A program made the translations under genes and the position numbers. The notes beneath the pieces were generated by a model. It was not told where the DNA came from and ran no database searches. It saw nothing but the letters and a program-made list of their open reading frames with translations. 64,000 bases of DNA, taken from the NCBI RefSeq assembly GCF_014306105.1, contig NZ_JACRVF010000001.1:1504413-1568412 (forward strand). Reading direction: 5' to 3'. Of the stretch, positions 33,919 to 42,081 are shown piece after piece. Position 1 is the stretch's first letter, and every line of letters starts with the position of its first letter. This stretch comes from Pontibacter cellulosilyticus. GTDB taxonomy: Bacteria; Bacteroidota; Bacteroidia; Cytophagales; Hymenobacteraceae.

Positions 33919-34288
33919 AGTCTGAATAAAGTTCTGTCAGAGTAATTGCGTGATTTAATTATATCGTTGGTGTAAGAAGTAGTACAGGAATCATAGTCGC
34001 CAGAATCGTTAGTTTACTTTGCACATAGGTGTCCAGTGACAAATAATTACTTACCGGCTTTCAACAAAATACATAAAGTAAAATTTACTGGATTACTATT
34101 TACTATTCTGTCTTTAAAACCTTCTGTACTATAATGAACTACACATTTAGCATAAAGACTACTGCAACTGCAAACTAAGTACTGTGATTAGAAGGGACTT
34201 GGAAATTTTACAACCCACTATTTAAACTGCAAGAAATGCTGCCACAGATAAACTAGAGAAAGTGGTAAGATCAATAAAGCAAAGATTA
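33919..34288. other. AT-rich gap, nothing recognised
   Basis: A 370-bp AT-rich stretch between the membrane protein and the glycosyltransferase. I see no coding sequence, strong hairpin or clear promoter. It forms part of the AT-rich patch from about 33.9 to 36.0 kb. Confidence 0.5.
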
Positions 34289-35458
34289 CTACTTAACACC
34301 AACAACAGGTAAAAGCTTCTCAGGTTCCTCCTTTAGTATACTCTGTACCTTACTTCTTAATTCATCAATCATCACCATACCACCACTACCTCTGTGTTCT
34401 ACTGCGTTTATGTAATCGTATTTGAAACCCAAAGAAACGGCCAGCCTGCCGAAGCAATCGTTAAAATAAGCTGATGTAAAAATTTCGATGATGTTTATAC
34501 TTTGCCTTGCCCACACCATGTTACTTAGCCCTGCCCCATGCGGTGCTACAATACAAGTGGCATGCGAGAAAATTATCATTTGCTCCTCAATAGAAAGTTC
34601 TTCACTGTAAACTATAGAAAAGCCAAGCTTATGCACTACTTGCTCTACTTCTTCTTCATTTGCTAGCTTCCTTTTAGGGGTTTTTCTTCTGGATATATAA
34701 ATTTTAGTAGGAGCCAAAGATATAGTTGTTCGTGGTACCACTTTGTCTCTAAGTTGATGTAAGTACTCAATAGCTACAGGGTGCACAAAGCCAGCATCAG
34801 GTTCCTGTTGCAGTGTAAAGTACTTCGGAATTAGTTTCATACCATTGGCCACTATAATCCGATCATTATAATCCTGCTCTCCAAGTATGAGCATAAGCAG
34901 CTCTCTGCAGTAAGAGGGACAATCCTTTGGTACCATAATCTTAGCTGAGGGCATGGCTTCCAAGGAAATCAGAATTCCTGGCAATGACTCGAAAATCCAA
35001 TGGAAAAACGGGTGGTTAGGGCAGCTGATTACATACTCTTCTTCATGCAATTGCTCCCATTTAAGTAAAGGCTCATGTAGCATATTCTCCCAGCCAATCA
35101 TTCTGTACAAAGACCCTAGACTCTCCACTAGAAAGAAACACCTATCAATCCAGGTAAGCCCAGAATAAGGAGATACACAAACATTATTCAGAAGATACAG
35201 ATTTTTCTTATCGAAAGCTTTATGTCTCCTGAACGTTGATGGGAAATGTGCTGGGAAGTGATAAGTTTCAATTAAAGGATTAGCTATAGTGATTATTTCC
35301 TTTACATGTCTCCTTATAATTGGATTGTAAAGATTCTCTTCTATCGAGTTAATAACAGTAGAAGGTACATTACCACTCAATTTACCGAGAAGCACCTGGC
35401 TTATCTTCTGTAAAAGGAGAACCTTATACTTCAAATAAATTACTCTTATGTTATTCAT
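34289..35458 (-). CDS. Glycosyltransferase family 61 protein
   Basis: A 389-residue glycosyltransferase of the GT61/DUF563 group. Family features are VISCPNHPFFHWIFESLPGILISLE and, in the second half, KIYISRRKTPKRKLANEEEVE, TCIVAPHGAGLSNMVWAR and the IIEIFTSAYFNDCFGRLAVSLGF end. I chose the ATG at 35458; an upstream GTG at 35530 would add a hydrophobic segment. It probably transfers a sugar in a capsule, EPS or LPS-like polymer. Its codons are visibly AT-richer than those of its neighbours and no other polysaccharide gene is near, suggesting transfer or an isolated remnant of a locus. Confidence 0.85.
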   Translation of the reverse strand: MNNIRVIYLKYKVLLLQKISQVLLGKLSGNVPSTVINSIEENLYNPIIRRHVKEIITIANPLIETYHFPAHFPSTFRRHKAFDKKNLYLLNNVCVSPYSGLTWIDRCFFLVESLGSLYRMIGWENMLHEPLLKWEQLHEEEYVISCPNHPFFHWIFESLPGILISLEAMPSAKIMVPKDCPSYCRELLMLILGEQDYNDRIIVANGMKLIPKYFTLQQEPDAGFVHPVAIEYLHQLRDKVVPRTTISLAPTKIYISRRKTPKRKLANEEEVEQVVHKLGFSIVYSEELSIEEQMIIFSHATCIVAPHGAGLSNMVWARQSINIIEIFTSAYFNDCFGRLAVSLGFKYDYINAVEHRGSGGMVMIDELRSKVQSILKEEPEKLLPVVGVK

Positions 35459-35716
35459 TATATGTACAGGGTTCAACAGCAGTAATACATATATTATTAT
35501 ATAGTTGAATATAAAGCTTTTACGCCACACTATAAACTATGTTACATAATTTATATATATATTCATAAAAGCAAGTTGGAATTTGCCTTATATCATGCTT
35601 CACGTGCTTTTATGAATGTTTTCGGTATGCAAAGAGTATCAGGATATTACCTGAAAAATAGGTATTAGAGCCAAACTCTATCGAAAAAAATGGGTATGAG
35701 ACGAGAACAATATAGA

Positions 35717-35730
35717 ACTTACCGGTAAGT
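35717..35730. promoter_or_regulatory. Palindrome ACTTACCGGTAAGT
   Basis: A perfect 14-bp palindrome in the long AT-rich gap, about 300 bp before bioB. It could be a regulator site for either flanking gene. No known factor was recognised. Confidence 0.35.
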
Positions 35731-35766
35731 AAGTTTAACAAGAATATTTTGAGAAGGTACAGCTCC

Positions 35767-35789
35767 TGGTGCAATCAGAAATTGCACCA
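35767..35789. promoter_or_regulatory. Inverted repeat TGGTGCAAT-N5-ATTGCACCA
   Basis: A 9-bp inverted repeat about 240 bp upstream of bioB. It could be an operator or a small hairpin; there is no T run. The regulator is unknown. Confidence 0.35.
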
Positions 35790-36031
35790 CCAATCAGATG
35801 CTGAAATGCTTTAAATACTAGATTAAGCTTATTGCTAGTAGAAGAACAATGCCTTTTACTACTTATCTAAATCAGAGAGTAAAATTTTTCAACAAATTAA
35901 CAGACCATTTTTTCCACAGAAAACCTACACAATCTGAATTACTTAACTAATTATCCACGAAATCTGCCCATATTTTTGATTTTTATTTCATAAATCTTCA
36001 AATTAACTTCGTAACCCTAACTACGAGTACC

Positions 36032-37030
36032 ATGACGCACAACGAACAAAACACAGGCATCCGCACCGACTGGACCCTGGAAGAGATAAAGGAGATATAC
36101 TATAAACCCGTACTTGAGCTAATTGTAGAGGCGGCTAACGTGCACAAGCAGTACCAGGCTACCGGCGAGGTGCAGGTATGTACTTTACTTTCGGTTAAAA
36201 CAGGCGGCTGCCCCGAAGATTGTTCTTACTGCCCACAGGCAGCACGTTTTCACACAGGTGTTGATGTGCACAAGCTACTGAGCCAAGAGCAGGTGCTAAC
36301 AGCCGCACAGCGTGCAAAAGATGGCGGCTCAACCCGTTTCTGCATGGGTGCCGCATGGCGCGAAGTGCGCGATAACCGCGACTTCGACAAAGTGCTGGAC
36401 ATGGTGAAAGGCGTAAACGAAATGGGCCTGGAAGTATGCTGCACATTAGGCATGGTAAACGAGTATCAGGCCGAGAAGCTGAAAGAGGCTGGCCTGTATG
36501 CCTACAACCACAACCTGGATACTTCAGAAGAGAACTATAGCAACATCATTACTACCCGCACTTACGACGATCGCTTGGATACAATTGAGAACGTGCGTAA
36601 GGCAGGTATTTCGGTTTGTTCTGGTGGCATTATCGGTTTAGGCGAAACAGACGAAGACCGTATTGGTATGCTCCATACATTATCTACGCTAGTGCAACAC
36701 CCAGAGTCAGTTCCGGTAAATGCGCTGGTACCAGTTAAAGGTACTCCGCTTGAGAACCAGCCATTGGTAACTGTTTGGGAGATGGTGCGCATGATCGCAA
36801 CAGCGCGTATCCTGATGCCTAAAACAATGGTACGCTTATCAGCAGGGCGTGAGCGCATGAGCGTAACTGATCAGGCACTTTGTTTCTTAGCTGGTGCGAA
36901 CTCTATTTTCACAGGCGAAAAGCTGCTTACTACGCCAAACCCTGACTTTGATCAGGATAAAGCTATGTTTGAATTGCTTGGCCTAACTCCAAGAAAATCT
37001 TTTAAAGAGGAAACACAGCACGTTTGCTAG
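36032..37030 (+). CDS. bioB: Biotin synthase
   Basis: A 332-residue radical-SAM enzyme that inserts sulfur into dethiobiotin. The cluster motif is complete, Cys60-Pro-Glu-Asp-Cys64-Ser-Tyr-Cys67, followed by PQAARFHTG. Other family segments are [52 protein letters not shown] and [14 protein letters not shown], with the [20 protein letters not shown] end. It begins the bio cluster. The 77 bp to bioF hold an imperfect inverted repeat, so bioB and bioF may be one transcript with a hairpin between them. The length is normal and no key residue is missing. Confidence 0.97.
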   Translation: MTHNEQNTGIRTDWTLEEIKEIYYKPVLELIVEAANVHKQYQATGEVQVCTLLSVKTGGCPEDCSYCPQAARFHTGVDVHKLLSQEQVLTAAQRAKDGGSTRFCMGAAWREVRDNRDFDKVLDMVKGVNEMGLEVCCTLGMVNEYQAEKLKEAGLYAYNHNLDTSEENYSNIITTRTYDDRLDTIENVRKAGISVCSGGIIGLGETDEDRIGMLHTLSTLVQHPESVPVNALVPVKGTPLENQPLVTVWEMVRMIATARILMPKTMVRLSAGRERMSVTDQALCFLAGANSIFTGEKLLTTPNPDFDQDKAMFELLGLTPRKSFKEETQHVC

Positions 37031-37050
37031 TGTATTGACAAAAGACTATT

Positions 37051-37113
37051 TGACATAAGACCAAAGACTTTTATTAAATTCAATGTTGTCTTTAAATCCT
37101 TGGTCCTTTGTCA
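37051..37113. repeat. Imperfect inverted repeat between bioB and bioF
   Basis: The arm TGACATAAGACCAAAGAC (from 37051) matches the reverse complement of the right arm ending TTGGTCCTTTGTCA (37100-37113) with a few mismatches, giving a hairpin of about 62 nt. Short direct repeats GACA-AAAGAC and GACATAAGAC also occur. The apparent TTG start of bioF (37108) lies in the right arm, which could regulate its translation. It may be a REP-like element. Confidence 0.6.
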
Positions 37114-38250
37114 CATAATCATTTGTTAAATAGATTGCAGCAAAAGCTGGAAGAGCGGGAGGTGCAGGGCAACTTGCGCCAACTAAAAACCACTTCCGCC
37201 TTAATAGATTTTTGCTCTAATGATTACCTTGGTTTTGCTCGCTCCGAAAAACTGCGGGCACTGGTCCAGGAGTACGAGAACAAATACAAACATCTGCCAA
37301 TGGGGGCGACCGGCTCCCGACTTTTATCTGGCAACAATACTTTATTTAAGGAACTAGAAGAAACGATAGCGCAATACCATCACGGCGAAGCAGCATTGCT
37401 GTTTAACTCCGGATACGCGGCTAATGTTGGGCTTCTATCTGCCCTGCCACAGCGCGGCGACTCTATTTTTTACGATGAGGCCATACACGCCTCTATCAAA
37501 GATGGTATGCGCCTTAGTTTTGCAAAAAGCTACAGCTTTAAGCACAATAACCTGAAGGACCTGCGGCGGAAATTGAGCCATGCTACAGGCACAGCTTTCG
37601 TGGTAGTAGAGTCTGTTTACTCCATGGATGGTGACATGGCACCATTAGCAGAGCTAGCGCAGCTGTGCCAGGAGCAAAGTATAGCTCTAATTGTAGATGA
37701 AGCTCACGCTGTTGGTTTGTATGGACCAAAAGGCGAAGGCTTAACTGTTGCGCTTGGCTTAGAGGATAAGGTATTTGCACAGGTAATTACCTATGGCAAA
37801 GCTATGGGCAGCCACGGAGCAGCTGTGGTAGGATCAAAAGTACTGCGCGACTACCTGATAAATTTTAGTCGCGCTTTTATATACACAACAGGTTTACCAA
37901 CCCATGCACTTATAACGCTGCAATGCGCATATAAATTGTTGCCGGAGTTGGACAAAGAACGTCAGCATGTAAACAAGCTGGCAGAACACCTGTTGGAGCA
38001 ACTGAATAAAGTAAAGGGCATCCGCTGTGCTCCAGAAGAGAGTGTCATACTTTCTGTTTTCCTGGAGAGTGGCGATATAAAAAAGCTAAAAGAGCTGGCC
38101 TTATACTTACAACAAAGTGGTTTTGATGTGCGCCCCGTGCTCAGCCCTACCGTGCCGCAAGGCCAGGAGCGTTTACGGATAATTGTGCACGCATATAATA
38201 CAGAAGAAGAAATTGAGGGCCTCGTGCAGGCCATAGCCAAAGGAACATGA
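37108..38250 (+). CDS. bioF: 8-amino-7-oxononanoate synthase
   Basis: A 380-residue PLP enzyme joining pimeloyl-ACP (or -CoA) and alanine. Family segments are DFCSNDYLGFA, GATGSRLLSGN, ALLFNSGYAANVGLL, VDEAHAVGLYG and the Schiff-base Lys in ITYGKAMGSHGAA. No ATG lies in frame before the conserved region: an in-frame stop sits at 37093-37095. TTG at 37108 is used, with TTG at 37123 possible, so the start is unusual and lies within an inverted-repeat arm. The end overlaps bioD by 4 bp (ATGA). The gene call is firm; the start is not. Confidence 0.95.
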   Translation: MSHNHLLNRLQQKLEEREVQGNLRQLKTTSALIDFCSNDYLGFARSEKLRALVQEYENKYKHLPMGATGSRLLSGNNTLFKELEETIAQYHHGEAALLFNSGYAANVGLLSALPQRGDSIFYDEAIHASIKDGMRLSFAKSYSFKHNNLKDLRRKLSHATGTAFVVVESVYSMDGDMAPLAELAQLCQEQSIALIVDEAHAVGLYGPKGEGLTVALGLEDKVFAQVITYGKAMGSHGAAVVGSKVLRDYLINFSRAFIYTTGLPTHALITLQCAYKLLPELDKERQHVNKLAEHLLEQLNKVKGIRCAPEESVILSVFLESGDIKKLKELALYLQQSGFDVRPVLSPTVPQGQERLRIIVHAYNTEEEIEGLVQAIAKGT

Positions 38251-38861
38251 AACGTTATTTTGTAACAGGTATCGGTACAGATGTGGGCAAGACAGTTGCT
38301 GCCGCCATACTTACCGAAGCCCTGCAAGCCGACTACTGGAAACCTGTACAGGCAGGCGGTCTGGATTTTACTGACACGGACACTGTTATGAGTCTGGTGT
38401 CTAACCCTGTATCTGTCTTTCACCCGGAAGCTTACCGCCTCAAAATGGCTGCTTCTCCCCATCGTGCCGCCGCTGCCGAGGGCATCGAAATTGATGTGCA
38501 TGGGCTAAAGCTACCCGAAACCAGCAACAACTTAATTGTAGAAGGAGCCGGAGGGTTGATGGTACCTTTAAACAAACGCTACCTTGTATTGGACCTGGTG
38601 CAACAGCTCGGGCTAGAGGTGGTATTGGTATCACGCAACTACCTCGGAAGTATAAACCATACTTTACTCACGGCAGAAGTGCTTCGTTACCGTAAGATAC
38701 CGGTAGCAGGCATCATCTTCAACGGCGAGGAAACCCCAAGCTCAGAAGACTTCATCATTAAGTATACCGGTCTGCGCCGCCTACCATCCATCCGCCAGGA
38801 AGCTGATTTTTGCAAGGATACCGTAGCCGAGTATGCTAAGCAGTTTGAAGGATATTTATAG
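38247..38861 (+). CDS. bioD: Dethiobiotin synthetase
   Basis: A 204-residue ATP-dependent carboxylase that closes the ureido ring of biotin from 7,8-diaminopelargonate and CO2. The P-loop is FVTGIGTDVGKTVAAA (about 5-20), followed by YWKPVQAGG, EGAGGLMVPLN and VSRNYLGSINHTLLTAE. It overlaps bioF by four bases, so the two are coupled. It lacks nothing obvious. A 394-bp gap separates it from bioA, which appears to have its own promoter. Confidence 0.97.
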   Translation: MKRYFVTGIGTDVGKTVAAAILTEALQADYWKPVQAGGLDFTDTDTVMSLVSNPVSVFHPEAYRLKMAASPHRAAAAEGIEIDVHGLKLPETSNNLIVEGAGGLMVPLNKRYLVLDLVQQLGLEVVLVSRNYLGSINHTLLTAEVLRYRKIPVAGIIFNGEETPSSEDFIIKYTGLRRLPSIRQEADFCKDTVAEYAKQFEGYL

Positions 38862-39255
38862 TATAAAAAACAGGATATAGCCTATAGCTTCAACTCTACT
38901 AATTGATTTATACTTCAAAGCTGAGTAAAAAACATGATTAACATTTTTTCTGTAAATCATGAACACTCCCCTATTTCTATTAAGAGGATAATTTTGCCGC
39001 TGCGGAAGTTTGCTTTACGCTTTGTAGCAAATGCTTAGCCTATCTTCATACAAACAGGAAAGGGAAACAAAAGGTATAACGCTGGCAGATGAGTTAGAAG
39101 AACAAGAATCCCCGCCTTAGCAAAGAAGGGAATAAAGGAGTGATTTGATCTGTTAAGGCAAAACATATACTTTAAAAGCCGGTTTAGTACGCTGTTACTG
39201 CTCATACAAACTTTCAAAGTATAAATCCACACACTTTTAATATTTACCTTTGGCT
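38862..39255. other. Gap between bioD and bioA
   Basis: A 394-bp gap with several AAGTATA/TATACTT words, a TAATTTTG match at 38989-38996 and a TACCTTTG -7 match at 39245-39252 just before bioA. A weak hairpin TTTGCT / AGCAAA lies near 39009. No gene was found; a plus-strand transcript probably starts before bioA. Confidence 0.5.
39245..39252 (+). promoter_or_regulatory. Candidate bioA -7 element (TACCTTTG)
   Basis: Matches TAnnTTTG and ends 3 nt before the ATG at 39256, so the transcript would be nearly leaderless, as at 9674. No -33 element is visible at normal spacing. Confidence 0.35.
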
Positions 39256-40536
39256 ATGGATTTAGCTCAACGTGACCAAAATGTTATCTGGCACCCTTAC
39301 ACCCAGATGAAAACTGCCGCCCTGCCCATTCCTATTATGCGTGGCGATGGAGCACTTTTGTTTGCCGAAGATGGCAAAACGTACATTGATGCTGTAGCAT
39401 CTTGGTGGGTAAACTTGCACGGACATGCACACCCATACATTGCTCAAAAGGTAGCGCAACAGTTACAGACGCTGGAGCACGTGATCTTTGCTGGCTTTAC
39501 GCACCCAGCGGCCGTTGAGCTGGCAGAACGACTGCTGCAGATTTTACCGGCAAACCAGAAACGCGCTTTTTATTCTGATAATGGTTCTACTGCTGTAGAG
39601 GTAGCTATCAAAATGGCAATACAGTACTGGAATAACGTTGGCCAGCCAAAGCGTAAAATTATCGCCTTCCGCGACAGTTACCACGGCGACACCTTTGGCG
39701 CCATGGCCGTAAGCAGCCGCAGCACATTTACTGCTCCGTTCTGGTCCTACTTATTTGATGTCGAATTTATTGATGTGCCAGTACAAGGCCAGGAAGAAGA
39801 AGCCTTAAAACAACTAGAGGCGATTGCTGTAGCAGGAGGTGCAGCGGCATTTATTTACGAGCCTCTGGTATTGGGCACAGCAGGTATGGTAATGTATACA
39901 CCGGAGGTGCTTGATAAACTAATGGGCATCTGTAAAAAGTACAGTGTACTTACCATCGCCGACGAGGTAATGACTGGCTTTGGCCGCACTGGCCGTAATT
40001 TTGCCAGCCATTATGTGCAGCACCAACCCGATATGATGTGCTTTTCCAAAGGCCTAACCGGCGGCACTATGGCGCTGGGGCTCACTACCTGCAGCAACCA
40101 GATTTACGAAGCTTTTCTGCACGACGACAAAAGCAAAACATTCTTCCACGGCCATAGTTATACCGGCAACCCTATTGCTTGTTCAGCGGGCCTGGCAAGC
40201 CTTGATTTACTGCTTCAGGAAGAAACACAGCAAAGTATAAATCGCATAGGACAGCAGCATAACATATTTGCCGCAAATGCCAGGAAGCTGCAGCATGTAA
40301 AAGAAGTGCGCCAGCAGGGCACTATACTTGCCGTAGAATTTGAAGCTGGCCAAACCTCATACTTCAGTAATCTGCGGGATACACTTTACAATTTCGCTCT
40401 AGAACAGGGTGTATTGCTGCGTCCGTTAGGCAATATCATATATATAATTCCGCCTTACTGTATCACCAACGAGCAGCTAGAGCAGATCTATAAAACTATA
40501 CTAGGTATGCACGAACTGGTGGCTAATTTGCATTGA
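39256..40536 (+). CDS. bioA: Adenosylmethionine-8-amino-7-oxononanoate aminotransferase
   Basis: A 426-residue PLP aminotransferase making 7,8-diaminopelargonate from 8-amino-7-oxononanoate with SAM as amino donor. Segments are VIWHPYTQM, ASWWVNLHGHAHP, FYSDNGSTAVEVAIKMA, IADEVMTGFGRTG and the catalytic Lys in CFSKGLTGGTMALGLTT. I chose the ATG at 39256; a TTG six bases earlier would add two residues. Its stop overlaps the ketoacyl synthase start (TTGA), linking the two. The pathway role follows from the family and neighbours. Confidence 0.97.
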   Translation: MDLAQRDQNVIWHPYTQMKTAALPIPIMRGDGALLFAEDGKTYIDAVASWWVNLHGHAHPYIAQKVAQQLQTLEHVIFAGFTHPAAVELAERLLQILPANQKRAFYSDNGSTAVEVAIKMAIQYWNNVGQPKRKIIAFRDSYHGDTFGAMAVSSRSTFTAPFWSYLFDVEFIDVPVQGQEEEALKQLEAIAVAGGAAAFIYEPLVLGTAGMVMYTPEVLDKLMGICKKYSVLTIADEVMTGFGRTGRNFASHYVQHQPDMMCFSKGLTGGTMALGLTTCSNQIYEAFLHDDKSKTFFHGHSYTGNPIACSAGLASLDLLLQEETQQSINRIGQQHNIFAANARKLQHVKEVRQQGTILAVEFEAGQTSYFSNLRDTLYNFALEQGVLLRPLGNIIYIIPPYCITNEQLEQIYKTILGMHELVANLH

Positions 40537-41768
40537 TTTATACTTTGGCAGAAGCAAAAAAACATATCGTTATCAGAGGCAAGGGCATAATTTCACCACT
40601 TGGTCATGATGTGGCTTCTGTTAATGCTGCCTACGCTTTGGGTAAGCCAGCTTTCACAACTATCCTCCATAACAACGAACTTACACCTGTTGCCGCCTTA
40701 CCTGCCATTGCAGAAGAAGCACTGCAAGGGTTAGCCAAATCAAACCCAAACTACAGACACCTTGATAGGTCTGTTTTAATGGCTGTTTATGCGGCACGCC
40801 AGGCTGCTTCACAAGCCGGGTGGCTTAATGAAGAAAGCCAGACTTCTGTAGATTATACTTCCGAAGACCTTGCTGTTAACATAGGCTCCTCGCGTGGTGC
40901 AACAGGGTTATTCGAGCAACATTACAGCTCCTTTCAACAAAGTATAAATGGAACCACTGCTTCTAGCGCCTCACCTACTACTACACTTGGCAACTTATCC
41001 AGTTGGGTAGCACACGCTGTCAATGCAGGAGGTGCCCAAATTAGCCATTCCATTACCTGCAGTACGGCACTTATGGCTGTAGCCAATGGTGTGGCCTGGT
41101 TAAAAGCCAGTATGGCGAAGCGTTTCCTGGCTGGCGGTACCGAAGCGCCTCTTACTCCCTTCACTATTGCGCAGATGAAGGCTATTGGGATTTACTCTAA
41201 GCTTGCTGGTGCTCCTTACCCCTGCCGGCCCTACAACAACCAGGAAAATACTTTTGTATTAGGTGAGGGTGCTGCAGTATTTGCGCTTGAGCTAACTGAC
41301 ACAGCCAAACTTAACAAAGGAGATATGGTGATTGAAGCTGTGGGGTTTGGTTTTGAAAAAATTATAAGCAAGACAGGTATATCAGCAGAAGGCCAGAACT
41401 TCCAAAAGTCCATGCGCCATGCTTTATCGCAGTTACCTGCCGATGACCAGGAAATCGATCTTATCATCAGCCACACCCCTGGCACCAAAGCTGGCGACAA
41501 AGCAGAACTGGAAGCGATTAATACCGTTTTTGCTGGTAAAAAGCAGCCCATAACAACAAATAAGTGGATTTTAGGCCACACCTTAGGTGCATCTGGTGCT
41601 TTAAGCCTTGATTATAGCCTGTATCTGCTGGATTCTTGCGAAAACCTGCACATTCCGAAATATTTTTCAAAAAATTTCACACAGAAAAATACTATAAATA
41701 GAATATTGATCAATGCTGCTGGTTTTGGTGGAAATGCCTCAAGTATTATTGTTAAAGTTATAACGTAA
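40533..41768 (+). CDS. Beta-ketoacyl-ACP synthase (FabF-like) in the biotin cluster
   Basis: A 411-residue thiolase-fold condensing enzyme. The nucleophile Cys is in SITCSTALMAVANG, the two His are in ISHTPGTKAGDKAE and KWILGHTLGASGALSLDYSL, the Cys-His-His arrangement of KAS I/II. No ATG opens the frame; TTG at 40533 overlaps the bioA stop as TTGA, with TTG at 40545 as an alternative. Position as the last gene of the bioA unit suggests it makes or extends the pimeloyl precursor, perhaps as a distinct route beside BioC-BioH. No bioC, bioH or bioW is in this window. The exact role is inferred. Confidence 0.85.
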   Translation: MIYTLAEAKKHIVIRGKGIISPLGHDVASVNAAYALGKPAFTTILHNNELTPVAALPAIAEEALQGLAKSNPNYRHLDRSVLMAVYAARQAASQAGWLNEESQTSVDYTSEDLAVNIGSSRGATGLFEQHYSSFQQSINGTTASSASPTTTLGNLSSWVAHAVNAGGAQISHSITCSTALMAVANGVAWLKASMAKRFLAGGTEAPLTPFTIAQMKAIGIYSKLAGAPYPCRPYNNQENTFVLGEGAAVFALELTDTAKLNKGDMVIEAVGFGFEKIISKTGISAEGQNFQKSMRHALSQLPADDQEIDLIISHTPGTKAGDKAELEAINTVFAGKKQPITTNKWILGHTLGASGALSLDYSLYLLDSCENLHIPKYFSKNFTQKNTINRILINAAGFGGNASSIIVKVIT

Positions 41769-42081
41769 TTGCTATATATATAGCATGAACATATATACAT
41801 ATGAAGTTTTAATTTTAACAATACAATTTGTTCCTTTCTCAATTATCCTACATTACACTACCCCATTATCACCTAAATAATCCTAATCATACATTAGCAA
41901 GTATAATTCGGGAGTTTAAACTCCTTTTTTTTATAATTTAATGTAGTTTAGATTTGCGCGCATCAAGTTAGCTATAACCAACTTTTAGTTAAACCAATGT
42001 AGGCAAACAAACTATTTATTCCTGCTTCAATCCATCTCACCTGCTTCACCTTTTCAAACTATCTATCTGGTAATTAACAAA
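41769..42081. other. Gap with bio terminator
   Basis: A 313-bp gap between the ketoacyl synthase and the large T9SS protein. It holds a 16-bp AT palindrome (41770-41785) immediately after the ketoacyl synthase stop codon, a terminator at 41911-41932 and one AAGTATA (41899). No coding sequence was found. Confidence 0.5.
41911..41932 (+). terminator. Terminator of the bioA unit
   Basis: Palindrome GGAGTTTAAACTCC followed by T8. The stem is GGAGT/ACTCC with a TTAA loop. It lies 143 bp beyond the ketoacyl synthase stop codon. Confidence 0.75.

Larger units (their letters stand above)
35459..36031. other. AT-rich gap upstream of bioB
   Basis: A 573-bp gap between the divergent GT61 gene and bioB. 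It carries the 14-bp palindrome ACTTACCGGTAAGT (35717-35730) and a 9-bp inverted repeat TGGTGCAAT-N5-ATTGCACCA (35767-35789), both possible operators. One TTATCCACG word (35951) looks like a DnaA box, but a single copy is not an origin. No coding sequence was seen. Confidence 0.55.

Noticed and set aside
35941..35965. DnaA-box-like TTATCCACG and a possible origin
   Set aside because: Only one near-match plus one poorer TTTTCCACAG at about 35910; no dnaA, no DNA-unwinding tandem repeats and no AT-rich 13-mer array.
39035..39232. 65-codon minus-strand open frame before bioA
   Set aside because: No recognisable features and it runs opposite the bioA promoter region.
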